Origin: Candidatus Omnitrophota bacterium
Lineage (GTDB): Bacteria > Hinthialibacterota > Hinthialibacteria > JAKQFZ01
DNA: 6,356 nt
Assembly (NCBI GenBank): GCA_029558215.1
Contig: JAKQFZ010001041.1
Span: 1-6,356, forward strand
Reading direction: 5' to 3'
This document shows positions 1-6,231 of this stretch, piece after piece. The notes under the pieces were generated by a model. That model was not told the origin of the DNA, did no database searches, and saw only the letters and a program-made list of their open reading frames with translations. Position numbers and translations under genes: made by a program. Numbering within the stretch: the stretch's first letter is position 1; every line of letters starts with the position of its first letter.

Positions 1-2
1 GC

Positions 3-53
3 AAAGGGCATCCTGTGCCCGCCAAAAGTGTTCCGGAGGATTTTCCACAATGA
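3..53 (+). CDS. C-terminal end of an unidentified upstream gene (5' truncated by the window edge)
   Basis: The third forward frame is open from the window edge to a TGA at 51-53 and would encode the tail KGHPVPAKSVPEDFPQ. Its stop overlaps the ATG of the oxidoreductase at 50-52 in an ATGA arrangement, the usual sign of translational coupling inside an operon. The other two frames are also open across this short stretch, so openness alone proves nothing; the ATGA junction is the main support. Sixteen residues are too few to name a family. If real, the oxidoreductase is a downstream gene of an operon that begins outside the window. Confidence 0.42.
   Translation, partial: KGHPVPAKSVPEDFPQ
35..39 (+). 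promoter_or_regulatory. Ribosome binding site of the oxidoreductase
   Basis: GGAGG lies 10 bases before the ATG at 50. It is a strong Shine-Dalgarno match at slightly long spacing and supports the chosen start. It would sit inside the last codons of the upstream gene, as expected for an overlapping operon junction. Confidence 0.7.
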
Positions 54-1108
54 GCAAACCGTTGACTTATGTTCAAATTGGTGTTGGAGGATTTGGCCAT
101 TGGTGGTGTAACGTATTCCTGCCTCGTTTGACCGAGATGGGTCTTGCAAAGGCAGTTGCTGCAGTGGATATCAATCCTGAAGTGCTGCCCAACGCCAAGC
201 AGCCTCTTGGACTGGAAGACGGCCAACTCTATACGGACGCTGAGAAAGCCATCTCCGAGACGCGTCCGGATTTTGTCACCATCGTTGTTCCACCGGCTTT
301 TCACGAGCAGATGGTGGACATCGCCCTGAAGTACAACTGCCATATTCTCTCTGAGAAACCCATCGCGGATTCCATGGAGGTGTGCTGTCGAATCTACAAG
401 AAAGTTCGATCGGCGGGCAGAAAGATGGCTGTCACGATGAGCCATCGGTTCGATCAGGACAAGCAGAGTCTGGAGCGGCTCATCAAGTCCGGCGACTATG
501 GCGCTTTGGATTACATCGTCGGTCGCAACACATGGAACTGCCGCAAATTCCCAGCATGGGGAGCGTTCCGCTATAAGATTCCCGACACACTTCTGGTCGA
601 AGGAACAGTGCATCATTTTGACATCATGCGTTCTCTGACCGGGTCGGATGCCAAGACGGTTCATGCGTTGACCTGGAATCCCGCATGGAGTGATTTTGCA
701 GGCGATTCACAGGGACTCATCCTCATCGAAATGGAAAGCGGCGTTCGAGTCTTCTACGAAGGAGCCAAGTCCAATTCCACGACGCTCAACACGTGGGGAC
801 ACGACTACTGGCGCGCCGAGTGTGAAAAGGCAACGCTGATATTGGACAACAGAAAGCTCTGTACCATGTCCGATTTGTCCGGGGAGCACAAGGTCGTGGA
901 CGTTCCCTTGGCGGAACAGCCTGTCTGGATGAACTCCTGGCTGGCAGAACTGTTTGTCAATTGGGTCAACGGTGGCGAGACACCTCCCAACAGCTTGGAC
1001 GACAACATCCAGTGTGCCGCGCTGCTTTTTGCAGCTATTGAGTCTGCACATACAGGGAAGATCGTCCCTGTGCAGGAATATCTCGAACGGCACCTGAAGG
1101 CAGTTTGA
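50..1108 (+). CDS. Gfo/Idh/MocA family NAD(P)-dependent oxidoreductase
   Basis: The 352-residue protein has the usual length of the family. It is probably a cytoplasmic dehydrogenase acting on a sugar, inositol or related polyol; the exact substrate cannot be read from sequence. An N-terminal Rossmann fold (about residues 5-125) carries the dinucleotide motif GVGGFG (11-16), and an acid at D40 ends the second strand. The family signature EKP is at 102-104, with K103 as the expected catalytic and cofactor-contacting lysine. The C-terminal alpha/beta domain (about 135-335) carries the second signature EGTVHHFD (184-191). H188 and D191 align with the HxxD pair seen in many members; E184 and T186 replace the more usual D and G. 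No signal peptide is seen. The start is supported by GGAGG ten bases upstream and by an ATGA overlap with the preceding frame. No clear terminator follows the TGA. The family call is firm, the substrate unknown. Confidence 0.93.
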   Translation: MSKPLTYVQIGVGGFGHWWCNVFLPRLTEMGLAKAVAAVDINPEVLPNAKQPLGLEDGQLYTDAEKAISETRPDFVTIVVPPAFHEQMVDIALKYNCHILSEKPIADSMEVCCRIYKKVRSAGRKMAVTMSHRFDQDKQSLERLIKSGDYGALDYIVGRNTWNCRKFPAWGAFRYKIPDTLLVEGTVHHFDIMRSLTGSDAKTVHALTWNPAWSDFAGDSQGLILIEMESGVRVFYEGAKSNSTTLNTWGHDYWRAECEKATLILDNRKLCTMSDLSGEHKVVDVPLAEQPVWMNSWLAELFVNWVNGGETPPNSLDDNIQCAALLFAAIESAHTGKIVPVQEYLERHLKAV

Positions 1109-1133
1109 TTCGGTTAGTTCACTTTGGATTGTG

Positions 1134-1203
1134 CAATCGTTTGAGACTCTAATAGGGGTTCCTCTATCCGCATCCAGACGGATGGACATCGTCTCCAATC
1201 GTT
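1134..1203. repeat. Segment flanked by 8-bp direct repeats with short inner inverted ends
   Basis: CAATCGTT occurs at 1134-1141 and again at 1196-1203. Just inside these copies, GAGAC (1143-1147) faces GTCTC (1191-1195), separated from the left repeat by one T. The 54-base interior also holds the stems ATAGGG/CCTCTAT (1152-1157 with 1161-1167, one G-T pair) and CATCC/GGATG (1171-1175 with 1180-1184). Direct repeats around inverted ends are the form of a target duplication around a miniature palindromic element. With arms this short, coincidence is possible. No gene is visible in it on either strand. Confidence 0.3.
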
Positions 1204-1207
1204 CTGC

Positions 1208-1286
1208 TCGTTCGTAGTGTTTCTGCACGCTTCGGGTGCAACGCTGCCGAAGCCCTGTCGTTCGTACGCCCTGCTTCGGCGGCACG
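1208..1286 (+). repeat. Duplicated degenerate unit with cTTCGg hairpins upstream of the ATPase
   Basis: TCGTTCGTA is repeated at 1208-1216 and 1258-1266. Each copy is followed by GCTTCGG (1229-1235 and 1273-1279), so a unit of about 45-50 bases appears twice. The first copy can fold as TGCAC/GTGCA (1224-1228 with 1236-1240) closing on a C(TTCG)G loop with one bulged G. The second folds as CTGC/GCGG around the same tetraloop (1271-1274 with 1279-1282). Between them CCGAAGC (1247-1253) can pair with either GCTTCGG copy, so alternative structures exclude each other. No coding potential is convincing here. Confidence 0.45.
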
Positions 1287-1318
1287 CAAAGCCTTGCTAC
1301 GGGAGCATCCGAAAACAG

Positions 1319-1343
1319 ATTTCTCCTTGTAATAAGGAGAAAT
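1319..1343. promoter_or_regulatory. Palindrome 1, probable operator of the ATPase gene
   Basis: A perfect 10-bp inverted repeat, ATTTCTCCTT (1319-1328) and AAGGAGAAAT (1334-1343), surrounds a 5-base centre. Its core 1321-1341 matches the core of the second palindrome (1354-1374) at 18 of 21 positions, 33 bases apart, about three helical turns. The predicted -35 hexamer lies across its right centre. This is the layout of a paired operator for a dimeric regulator; which protein binds is unknown. Confidence 0.6.
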
Positions 1344-1355
1344 TAGCAGTATATT
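1327..1355 (+). promoter_or_regulatory. Predicted sigma70-type promoter of the ATPase gene
   Basis: TTGTAA (1327-1332) and TATATT (1350-1355) are separated by 17 bases and match the -35 and -10 consensus at 4 and 5 of 6 positions. Transcription would begin near 1361-1363, leaving a leader of only about 18-20 bases before the ATG. The -35 lies in palindrome 1 and the -10 overlaps the first two bases of palindrome 2, so a bound regulator would block polymerase. The promoter is inferred from sequence alone. Confidence 0.45.
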
Positions 1356-1374
1356 CTCCCTTAAATAAGGAGAA
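1354..1374. promoter_or_regulatory. Palindrome 2, probable operator overlapping the ATPase ribosome binding site
   Basis: TTCTCC and GGAGAA (1354-1359 and 1369-1374) are perfect arms. With one bulged C (1360) the match extends to TT/AA, giving 8 pairs around AAAT. The right arm contains AAGGAG (1367-1372), the Shine-Dalgarno site, 8 bases before the ATG at 1381. If transcription starts near 1362, the left arm is not in the mRNA and the element acts as DNA. If an upstream promoter is used, the hairpin would instead hide the ribosome binding site. Confidence 0.6.
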
Positions 1375-1380
1375 CTTAAG

Positions 1381-2715
1381 ATGGCAACCATTCCGGCCTA
1401 TCTGAAACAAGTGCTGACTGAAAAGCTTGCTGACTCTCTGACAGCGACTCTTCCGGATCTTACCCCGCGGAGAGTTTTTGGTGAGATCTGCCTGTCTGGA
1501 AAAGCGACAGCGGTTGTCGGAATGCGCCGTGCGGGAAAGACAACCTTTTTACATCAGTTGCGCCGAGAGCGGATGGAAGCGGGGATTCATCGAGAAGCAC
1601 TGCCGTGGATCAACTTCGAGGATGAACGGCTCGGAGAGTTGAAGGCATCGCATCTGTCCTTTTTGGTTGACGAATACGCTCGGCGGTTTTCCCAGTCTCG
1701 AGAGAGGGGAATTGTGGCTTGGTTCTTCGACGAGATCCAAGTGGTTGAGGGGTGGGAGCGTTTTGTTCGCCGTCTGCTGGACACTGACCGAACGGAAGTT
1801 TTCGTCACGGGGTCTTCTGCGGCGCTGTTGTCTCGGGAGATCGCCACTGCACTGCGAGGTCGCGCCTGGGAAGTTCTGATGCATCCTTTCAGTTTCGCTG
1901 AGGTGCTACTGCACAGTGGAGAAGTGCCATCGGGTGAGATTGCCTTGCTCGACTCGACGTCCAGAGCACACCTTGAGCGCTCATTCCAGAACTGGCTGCG
2001 AGTGGGGGGCTTTCCTGAGGTTCAGAGAGTAGACGACCTGACGCGCCATCGGCTGCTGAGGGACTACGTGGACGTTGCCATCCTGCGTGACGTGGTCGAA
2101 CGACACCGAGTCAGTAACGTGGAGGGGTTGCGTTGGCTCGTCCGTCATCTCTTGGGCAACGCAGCAGGCAAATTCAGTGTGGAGAAATTCCATGCAGCTC
2201 TAAAATCGCAGGGGATCGCGATTTCGAAAGACACCGTCCATCAGCTGCTTGCGCATCTTGAGGACTGTTTTCTCATAAGAACAGTGTGGATGGAGTCCAG
2301 TTCGGAGCGCCAAAGGATGGTCAATCCACGGAAGGCATATCCTGTTGATGCCGGTCTCATTCCAGTCTTCCAACTCAGCGACAAAGCGAACACGGGGCAC
2401 GCCCTTGAGACTGCCGTGCTGGTCGAATTGGAGAGGCGTCGCAAGAGCGTCACTTATGTGCGCACTGAAGGGGGCTTCGAAGTGGATTTTCTCGTGCGCA
2501 GTACTGACGGCGGCTTGGAACTGATACAGGTGTGTGCAGATGCCTCAGATTTATTGACTGGGGAGCGGGAACTGCGTGCCCTCGTTGACGCAGGAAAGAT
2601 GTTCCCGCGCGCCTCAAAACGTCTACTGACTCTCACTCAGGACAGTATGCCTGCTGACGTACCCGCAGATGTCACGGCACAACCGGCGTATGAATGGTTT
2701 CTGAGGGACTCCTAG
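1381..2715 (+). CDS. AAA_14/DUF4143-type ATP-binding protein
   Basis: The protein has 444 residues, normal for this widespread family of stand-alone P-loop ATPases, whose cellular role is not settled. The N-terminal ATPase domain (about 25-175) has Walker A GMRRAGKTT (47-55), Walker B WFFDEIQ (114-120), and the family block TGSSAALLSREIATALRGR (143-161), followed by HPFSFAEVL (168-176). A helical and winged-helix-like middle (about 200-310) leads to the C-terminal DUF4143 part, where E343, E367-V-D369 and LIQV (381-384) resemble a PD-(D/E)XK nuclease core. Q383 stands in the usual acidic position and no lysine follows, so cleavage activity is doubtful. There is no signal peptide or membrane segment. 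The start is fixed by AAGGAG eight bases upstream. The gene stands alone in its direction, has its own promoter with paired palindromes, and ends in a hairpin right after the stop. Such genes are often patchily distributed, which suits acquisition by transfer (inference). Confidence 0.92.
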   Translation: MATIPAYLKQVLTEKLADSLTATLPDLTPRRVFGEICLSGKATAVVGMRRAGKTTFLHQLRRERMEAGIHREALPWINFEDERLGELKASHLSFLVDEYARRFSQSRERGIVAWFFDEIQVVEGWERFVRRLLDTDRTEVFVTGSSAALLSREIATALRGRAWEVLMHPFSFAEVLLHSGEVPSGEIALLDSTSRAHLERSFQNWLRVGGFPEVQRVDDLTRHRLLRDYVDVAILRDVVERHRVSNVEGLRWLVRHLLGNAAGKFSVEKFHAALKSQGIAISKDTVHQLLAHLEDCFLIRTVWMESSSERQRMVNPRKAYPVDAGLIPVFQLSDKANTGHALETAVLVELERRRKSVTYVRTEGGFEVDFLVRSTDGGLELIQVCADASDLLTGERELRALVDAGKMFPRASKRLLTLTQDSMPADVPADVTAQPAYEWFLRDS

Positions 2716-2745
2716 GAAACCAGACTTCGAACAAGCCTGTTTCTT
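2716..2745 (+). terminator. Hairpin directly after the ATPase stop, probable weak terminator
   Basis: GAAA, CAG and CTT on the left pair with AAG, CTG and TTTC on the right (2716-2727 with 2733-2743), with one bulged C, one mismatch and a five-base loop. It begins at the first base after the TAG. The T stretch that follows is only TTTCTT-like, so termination would be leaky. Confidence 0.4.
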
Positions 2746-2761
2746 ACCATGAGCAAGCGTT

Positions 2762-2792
2762 TGCAGGAGTGGGCATAGCCCACGTGCCTGCA
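2762..2792. terminator. Strong stem-loop between the convergent ATPase and ruvB genes
   Basis: TGCAGG (2762-2767) pairs with CCTGCA (2787-2792), and inside it GTGGGC (2769-2774) pairs with GCCCAC (2778-2783) around ATA. That gives 12 pairs with a small asymmetric internal loop. It lies between two converging stops and could act on either strand, but neither side has a T run. A competing stem, GCAGGT/ACCTGC (2790-2795 with 2800-2805), abuts the ruvB stop. It may serve as a transcript end or barrier rather than a classical intrinsic terminator. Confidence 0.4.
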
Positions 2793-2805
2793 GGTGCTAA
2801 CCTGC

Positions 2806-3828
2806 TCAGAATAGCGTTCGTTCGTCGCGTTCCTTGGGTTTGTGTCCCATGTGGGCGTAGCCACGTTCAGTGACCACTCTGCCTTGTGGGGTGCGGTGCA
2901 TGAAGCCTTCCTGGATCAGAAACGGTTCGTAGACTTCCTCGATGGTCTCCACGTCTTCACCGACCGCGACCGCGAGGGATTTGAGACCGACCGGCCCGCC
3001 ATCAAATTTCTCGATGATTGCCGAGAGAATCAGACGGTCGAGTGATTCCAAACCGACCTCGTCCACCTCGAGCATCTGGAGTCCTTCCCGCGCCACATCT
3101 CGGTTGATGTTTCCGTCGGCGCGGACTTCGGCGTAATCTCGAACACGGCGCAGCAGTCGGTTGGCCACTCGGGGAGTTCGTCGTGAGCGTCGGGCGATTT
3201 CCCAGGCTCCCTCTTCATCCGTGGTGACAGACAGAATGCGGGCAGAACGTTTGACGATGGCGAATATGTCATCGTTGTTGTAATAACCCAGCCGGCAGAC
3301 CACACCGAATCGGTCTCGCAAAGGGCCTGTCAACATGCCCGAGCGCGTTGTCGCGCCGACCAGTGTGAATGGTTCCAGAGGAAGATTGACGGTATTTGCA
3401 TAAGCCCCTTCACCCCCGATGACCACTTCGATCTTGAAATCTTCCATCGCGGGATAAAGACATTCCTCAACGAGGCGATTGAGACGATGGACTTCATCAA
3501 TGAAAAGAATCTGTCCCCGCTGCAGTTCTGTCAGGCAACCGGCAAGAGCTGCCTTCTTGTCAAGCACCGGACCGGAAGTCAGTTTCAGACTGACACCCAG
3601 CTCGTTGGCAATGATATGCGCCAGTGTTGTCTTGCCCAGCCCAGGGGGTCCTGAGAGAAGCACGTGATCCAGGACATCCCGACGTCGCAGTGCCGCTTCG
3701 ATGGCAATTCTCAGCATGGTCTTGACTTGATTCTGACCGATGAAATCATCGAGAGTCGCTGGCCTGAGCGTCTCTTCCATGCGGGCTTCATCATCATTCT
3801 GTTCGGGACAAACGATGCGGTCGGGCAC
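2806..3828 (-). CDS. ruvB: Holliday junction branch migration ATPase RuvB
   Basis: The 340-residue protein matches the usual RuvB length. RuvB hexamers drive branch migration on junctions held by RuvA, and RuvC then resolves them. Domains run in order: AAA+ large domain with Walker A GPPGLGKTT (60-68), Walker B LFIDEVHRL (108-116), sensor 1 GATTRSG (158-164) and arginine-finger region GPLRDRFG (168-175); small domain with sensor 2 TPRVANRLLRRVRDYA (218-233); winged helix with GGPVGLKSLA and the EPFLIQEGFMHRTPQGR block (277-317). The start is GTG, supported by AGGAGG six bases upstream and by the typical N-terminal length before LRPATLDDFIGQ. Two details are unusual: the beta-hairpin at 135-153 reads GGEGAYANTVNLPLE where many homologues have a GPAARSI-type sequence, and RRTPR replaces the common RGTPR. 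No ruvA or ruvC lies in the window. The gene follows the secreted CBM9-like gene by 36 bases and is probably cotranscribed with it. Confidence 0.97.
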   Translation of the reverse strand: MPDRIVCPEQNDDEARMEETLRPATLDDFIGQNQVKTMLRIAIEAALRRRDVLDHVLLSGPPGLGKTTLAHIIANELGVSLKLTSGPVLDKKAALAGCLTELQRGQILFIDEVHRLNRLVEECLYPAMEDFKIEVVIGGEGAYANTVNLPLEPFTLVGATTRSGMLTGPLRDRFGVVCRLGYYNNDDIFAIVKRSARILSVTTDEEGAWEIARRSRRTPRVANRLLRRVRDYAEVRADGNINRDVAREGLQMLEVDEVGLESLDRLILSAIIEKFDGGPVGLKSLAVAVGEDVETIEEVYEPFLIQEGFMHRTPQGRVVTERGYAHMGHKPKERDERTLF

Positions 3829-3834
3829 TCCTGT

Positions 3835-3840
3835 CCTCCT
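3835..3840 (-). promoter_or_regulatory. Ribosome binding site fixing the ruvB GTG start
   Basis: On the minus strand AGGAGG is followed by six bases and then GTG (3828-3826). The next in-frame ATG, at residue 17, lacks a comparable site and would remove the usual N-terminal arm, so GTG is preferred. Confidence 0.8.
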
Positions 3841-3864
3841 GCGGAAGAATTCAGTCTTCAGATT

Positions 3865-6231
3865 CTACCGGGGGCGTGAGAATCTGTAAACATGCACATC
3901 CCAAGGCTCAAATGTGTCAACGAATTGACGCTTCGGTTTGGCAAAGACTCGGTTCTCGAACATGACCTCAACTCTCTCCGGGCGCAGCCTTCGGGGCAGA
4001 TGGAATGTCCTTGCCACCTGCCGATCTGCTTGATTGATGGCGATCAGGTAGATCCAGGAGTCAGTCACGCGCATGTCGAGAAGTACCTCGCCGTCGTTGG
4101 GTTCCATCACAATGTCCTGGTCATAGAACGGTGCGACCCAGACATCCGTGAGCGTCTTCAACTCATTGAGCAGAGGTGTCCATTGCAGCCATGAGGTAGT
4201 CTGGCTTGGATCCTGCCGATAGAAGAAAACGCCTCTCGCACCCTGAAGCAGCGCCAGATAAGAGGCGTTTCGGTACGTCTTCAGATTGTTTGTGGCCTCC
4301 TCAGGCGATGGGAACGCCACCCAGAGCGTCTTGCCACTTCCCAGGATCGGTCGTGCCGCGGCGACCTGGTCGCGCACAGCATAGGGAAGAGGCCTGTCCT
4401 CTGTGTCCGGTTCGATGCACAGAATGTCAGACAGATCGGCGTCATCCGCGAAACGTTCAGGCCAGTTCTCTGTGATCTGGAGAGGCCGAGTCGGATCCAC
4501 TTCACGCACAACCGAAGCGATCTCTTTGACCTGATCCACAGAGACGCCAGTTTCTGCAGGTTCATGGGCAACATTCCAGGCAACAAGGCTGGCACGAGGC
4601 TTGAAGTAGAAGGCCATCATGACGAGGGATTCCTTGTGAAGACCAGACGGCCCGTGAAGATCGGAAAATCCACAGAGGGTTCTGAGATTGTTGCGTTCGG
4701 CTTCATCAAAGACGGTTTGACGCTCGATGAAGTCCGCTGGTGTGCAGGTGACGCCGCAGATGTTGAAGCCCGCTGAGGCGATGTCTGACATTTCGCGCAT
4801 GTCTGCCCAGTAGACACCCAAGGGCAGAAACGGTTTGTCATCGAGTATCACGAGACCTGTGACCTTATCGATCTGGATCGGGATTCGCTCCTGAGGGGAT
4901 CGGCGTAGACTTGCGTCTGTCGAGGCAATCAGAACTCCCTCGGAATCTCGCACCTGTGCCTTGATCTTGAGGCCAGCTTGGGGCGGTTGATCCTTCAAGA
5001 GTGATGGAAGATAGAGCGCAACCGGCTCTCCTGAAATCAGATTGGTGGTCGCGTTCATTTCGAGCAGAATCTTTCCGTCCGTCTCACTGAGAACGTGAAC
5101 GGCGCAGACCATCCCTTTGTAGTACTTCTGATGGGCACGGAAGAGGATCTGAAGTCGGGCATATTCTTCGGATGTATAGACGGAGCGATCCAGTACCAGT
5201 TCCAAGGGTACCGGCATCGTCACGGGGATGTCGAGAAACGCCAGCACATTCTCACGGGTAGACGTGTCTTCCACGATCAAGTCCAGGAAATGTTGCCCCG
5301 GCTTGAAGAGGTTGTACGACATTTCCACAACACGCTTCTCTCCTGCGGCCAGTTTGAAATCGGAGAAGGTGTAGTTGATCTTGCCTTCGGGATCGGTGGT
5401 CTCCACACGCGCCCGCATCCGTTTCTTCTGTCTTGTCTGATTGTGAATCACGAAGTCAATTCTGTTTGCGCCCAGAACACAGGGAAACAACTCCTGAAGC
5501 GAGCCACCAAACCCGTGCCGGGACAGATCCACTTTCATCTCCAGCAGTCGGCCGAAGTTCCTGGGTTCATGGACACTCTTTTCCACGGGTGCCCAACTGT
5601 AGAAAGTATCGGTTCGAGCGACATAGCGGACGGCATTGAAACGCCATACGGTGCCTGGTGCCTGATCGAAGGCCAGGGCGGAGAAGGGAATCTGAATCTC
5701 GGCGATCCAGTATCCCTGTCGCTTCCCCGCTTTTGCCAGCCACATGGCGTCCCACTCGGTACCCAGATCCGGGTAGCGTGCTTCTGCGCGGATGCCGAAT
5801 GCGTTGACCCCAAATGCGGAGTATGAGTCCGATGAACCCGCAGGTTCCAGGAATACCGCCACATGGTCTTCCTGCCAGACGGGAGAGTCGTGACGAGTGG
5901 ATGTGGTTTGGATGAATTCCACCAATGGGTCGAAGCAGATGAACGCCACACAAAGAGAACGGTCATCGCGTATTAGGCGGACCTCCGTCTGCAGATGAGG
6001 GGACGCTGAGCCAATGGCGTTGTTGAAGTCCGGAAGCAGTGTTGCTTTCTCCCATGCGGATTCGGTCAGTTTTCCATCCACATGGATAGGTGCCGATGAG
6101 TAGTAGGGGACAATCTCGGGTGACTGCACTTCCTGTGCCCACGACCCGACATGAACCAGAGTCATGGCGAGAAGGCTAATCCAAAAGACCCTAGCAAGAC
6201 TTTTTATTGACAAAGCACACATGATTTTCAT
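3865..6231 (-). CDS. Secreted protein with CBM9-like domain and glycoside-hydrolase-like TIM barrel
   Basis: The 788-residue protein starts with a type I signal peptide: basic K2/K10/R14, a hydrophobic core at about 15-30, and likely cleavage after A32 in GSWA-QE. A CBM9-like sandwich follows (about 40-232), with the entry motif VDGKLTESAW (51-60) and the IAEIQIPFSAL strand (176-186). Then come two beta-rich linker domains (about 235-340 and 341-445). A TIM-barrel part (about 455-700) opens with DDKPFLPLGVYW and contains LVAWNVAHEP (549-558), which resembles the acid/base strand of clan A-like hydrolases with E557 as candidate. It also contains the late-barrel block YLALLQGARGVFFY (658-671). 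A small C-terminal sandwich ends FEPWDVHVYRF. The protein likely binds or acts on carbohydrate in the periplasm or outside the cell. An obvious second catalytic glutamate is absent: the expected late strand reads TLWVAFPSPEE (635-645). The substrate is unknown, and a purely binding role is possible. The ATG at 6231 has GGAG only four bases upstream; residue 4 is an alternative start. Confidence 0.85.
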   Translation of the reverse strand: MKIMCALSIKSLARVFWISLLAMTLVHVGSWAQEVQSPEIVPYYSSAPIHVDGKLTESAWEKATLLPDFNNAIGSASPHLQTEVRLIRDDRSLCVAFICFDPLVEFIQTTSTRHDSPVWQEDHVAVFLEPAGSSDSYSAFGVNAFGIRAEARYPDLGTEWDAMWLAKAGKRQGYWIAEIQIPFSALAFDQAPGTVWRFNAVRYVARTDTFYSWAPVEKSVHEPRNFGRLLEMKVDLSRHGFGGSLQELFPCVLGANRIDFVIHNQTRQKKRMRARVETTDPEGKINYTFSDFKLAAGEKRVVEMSYNLFKPGQHFLDLIVEDTSTRENVLAFLDIPVTMPVPLELVLDRSVYTSEEYARLQILFRAHQKYYKGMVCAVHVLSETDGKILLEMNATTNLISGEPVALYLPSLLKDQPPQAGLKIKAQVRDSEGVLIASTDASLRRSPQERIPIQIDKVTGLVILDDKPFLPLGVYWADMREMSDIASAGFNICGVTCTPADFIERQTVFDEAERNNLRTLCGFSDLHGPSGLHKESLVMMAFYFKPRASLVAWNVAHEPAETGVSVDQVKEIASVVREVDPTRPLQITENWPERFADDADLSDILCIEPDTEDRPLPYAVRDQVAAARPILGSGKTLWVAFPSPEEATNNLKTYRNASYLALLQGARGVFFYRQDPSQTTSWLQWTPLLNELKTLTDVWVAPFYDQDIVMEPNDGEVLLDMRVTDSWIYLIAINQADRQVARTFHLPRRLRPERVEVMFENRVFAKPKRQFVDTFEPWDVHVYRFSRPR

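Noticed and set aside
1152..1167. Stem ATAGGG/CCTCTAT as a terminator of the oxidoreductase
   Set aside because: It is short, includes a G-T pair, and no T run follows. It is better explained as part of the repeat-flanked segment.
707..1285. Minus-strand open frame of 192 codons
   Set aside because: It lies mostly antisense to the oxidoreductase, has no recognisable domain or ribosome binding site, and runs into the repeat-rich intergenic region.
1208..1300. Integron attC-like or CRISPR-like repeat
   Set aside because: There is no GTTRRRY/RYYYAAC core pair, and only two degenerate units without regular spacers.
1294..1333. Alternative ATPase promoter TTGCTA with TGTAAT
   Set aside because: The spacing of 28 bases is too long for a sigma70 promoter; the TTGTAA/TATATT pair at 17 bases is better.
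1217..1405. Plus-strand open frame of 62 codons across the ATPase leader
   Set aside because: It reads through the hairpins and palindromes and past the ATPase start in another frame, with no ribosome binding site. It resembles translated repeat DNA.
5095..5826. Plus-strand open frame of 243 codons
   Set aside because: It is wholly antisense to the CBM9-like protein, whose domains and signal peptide are clear. The composition is that of a shadow frame.
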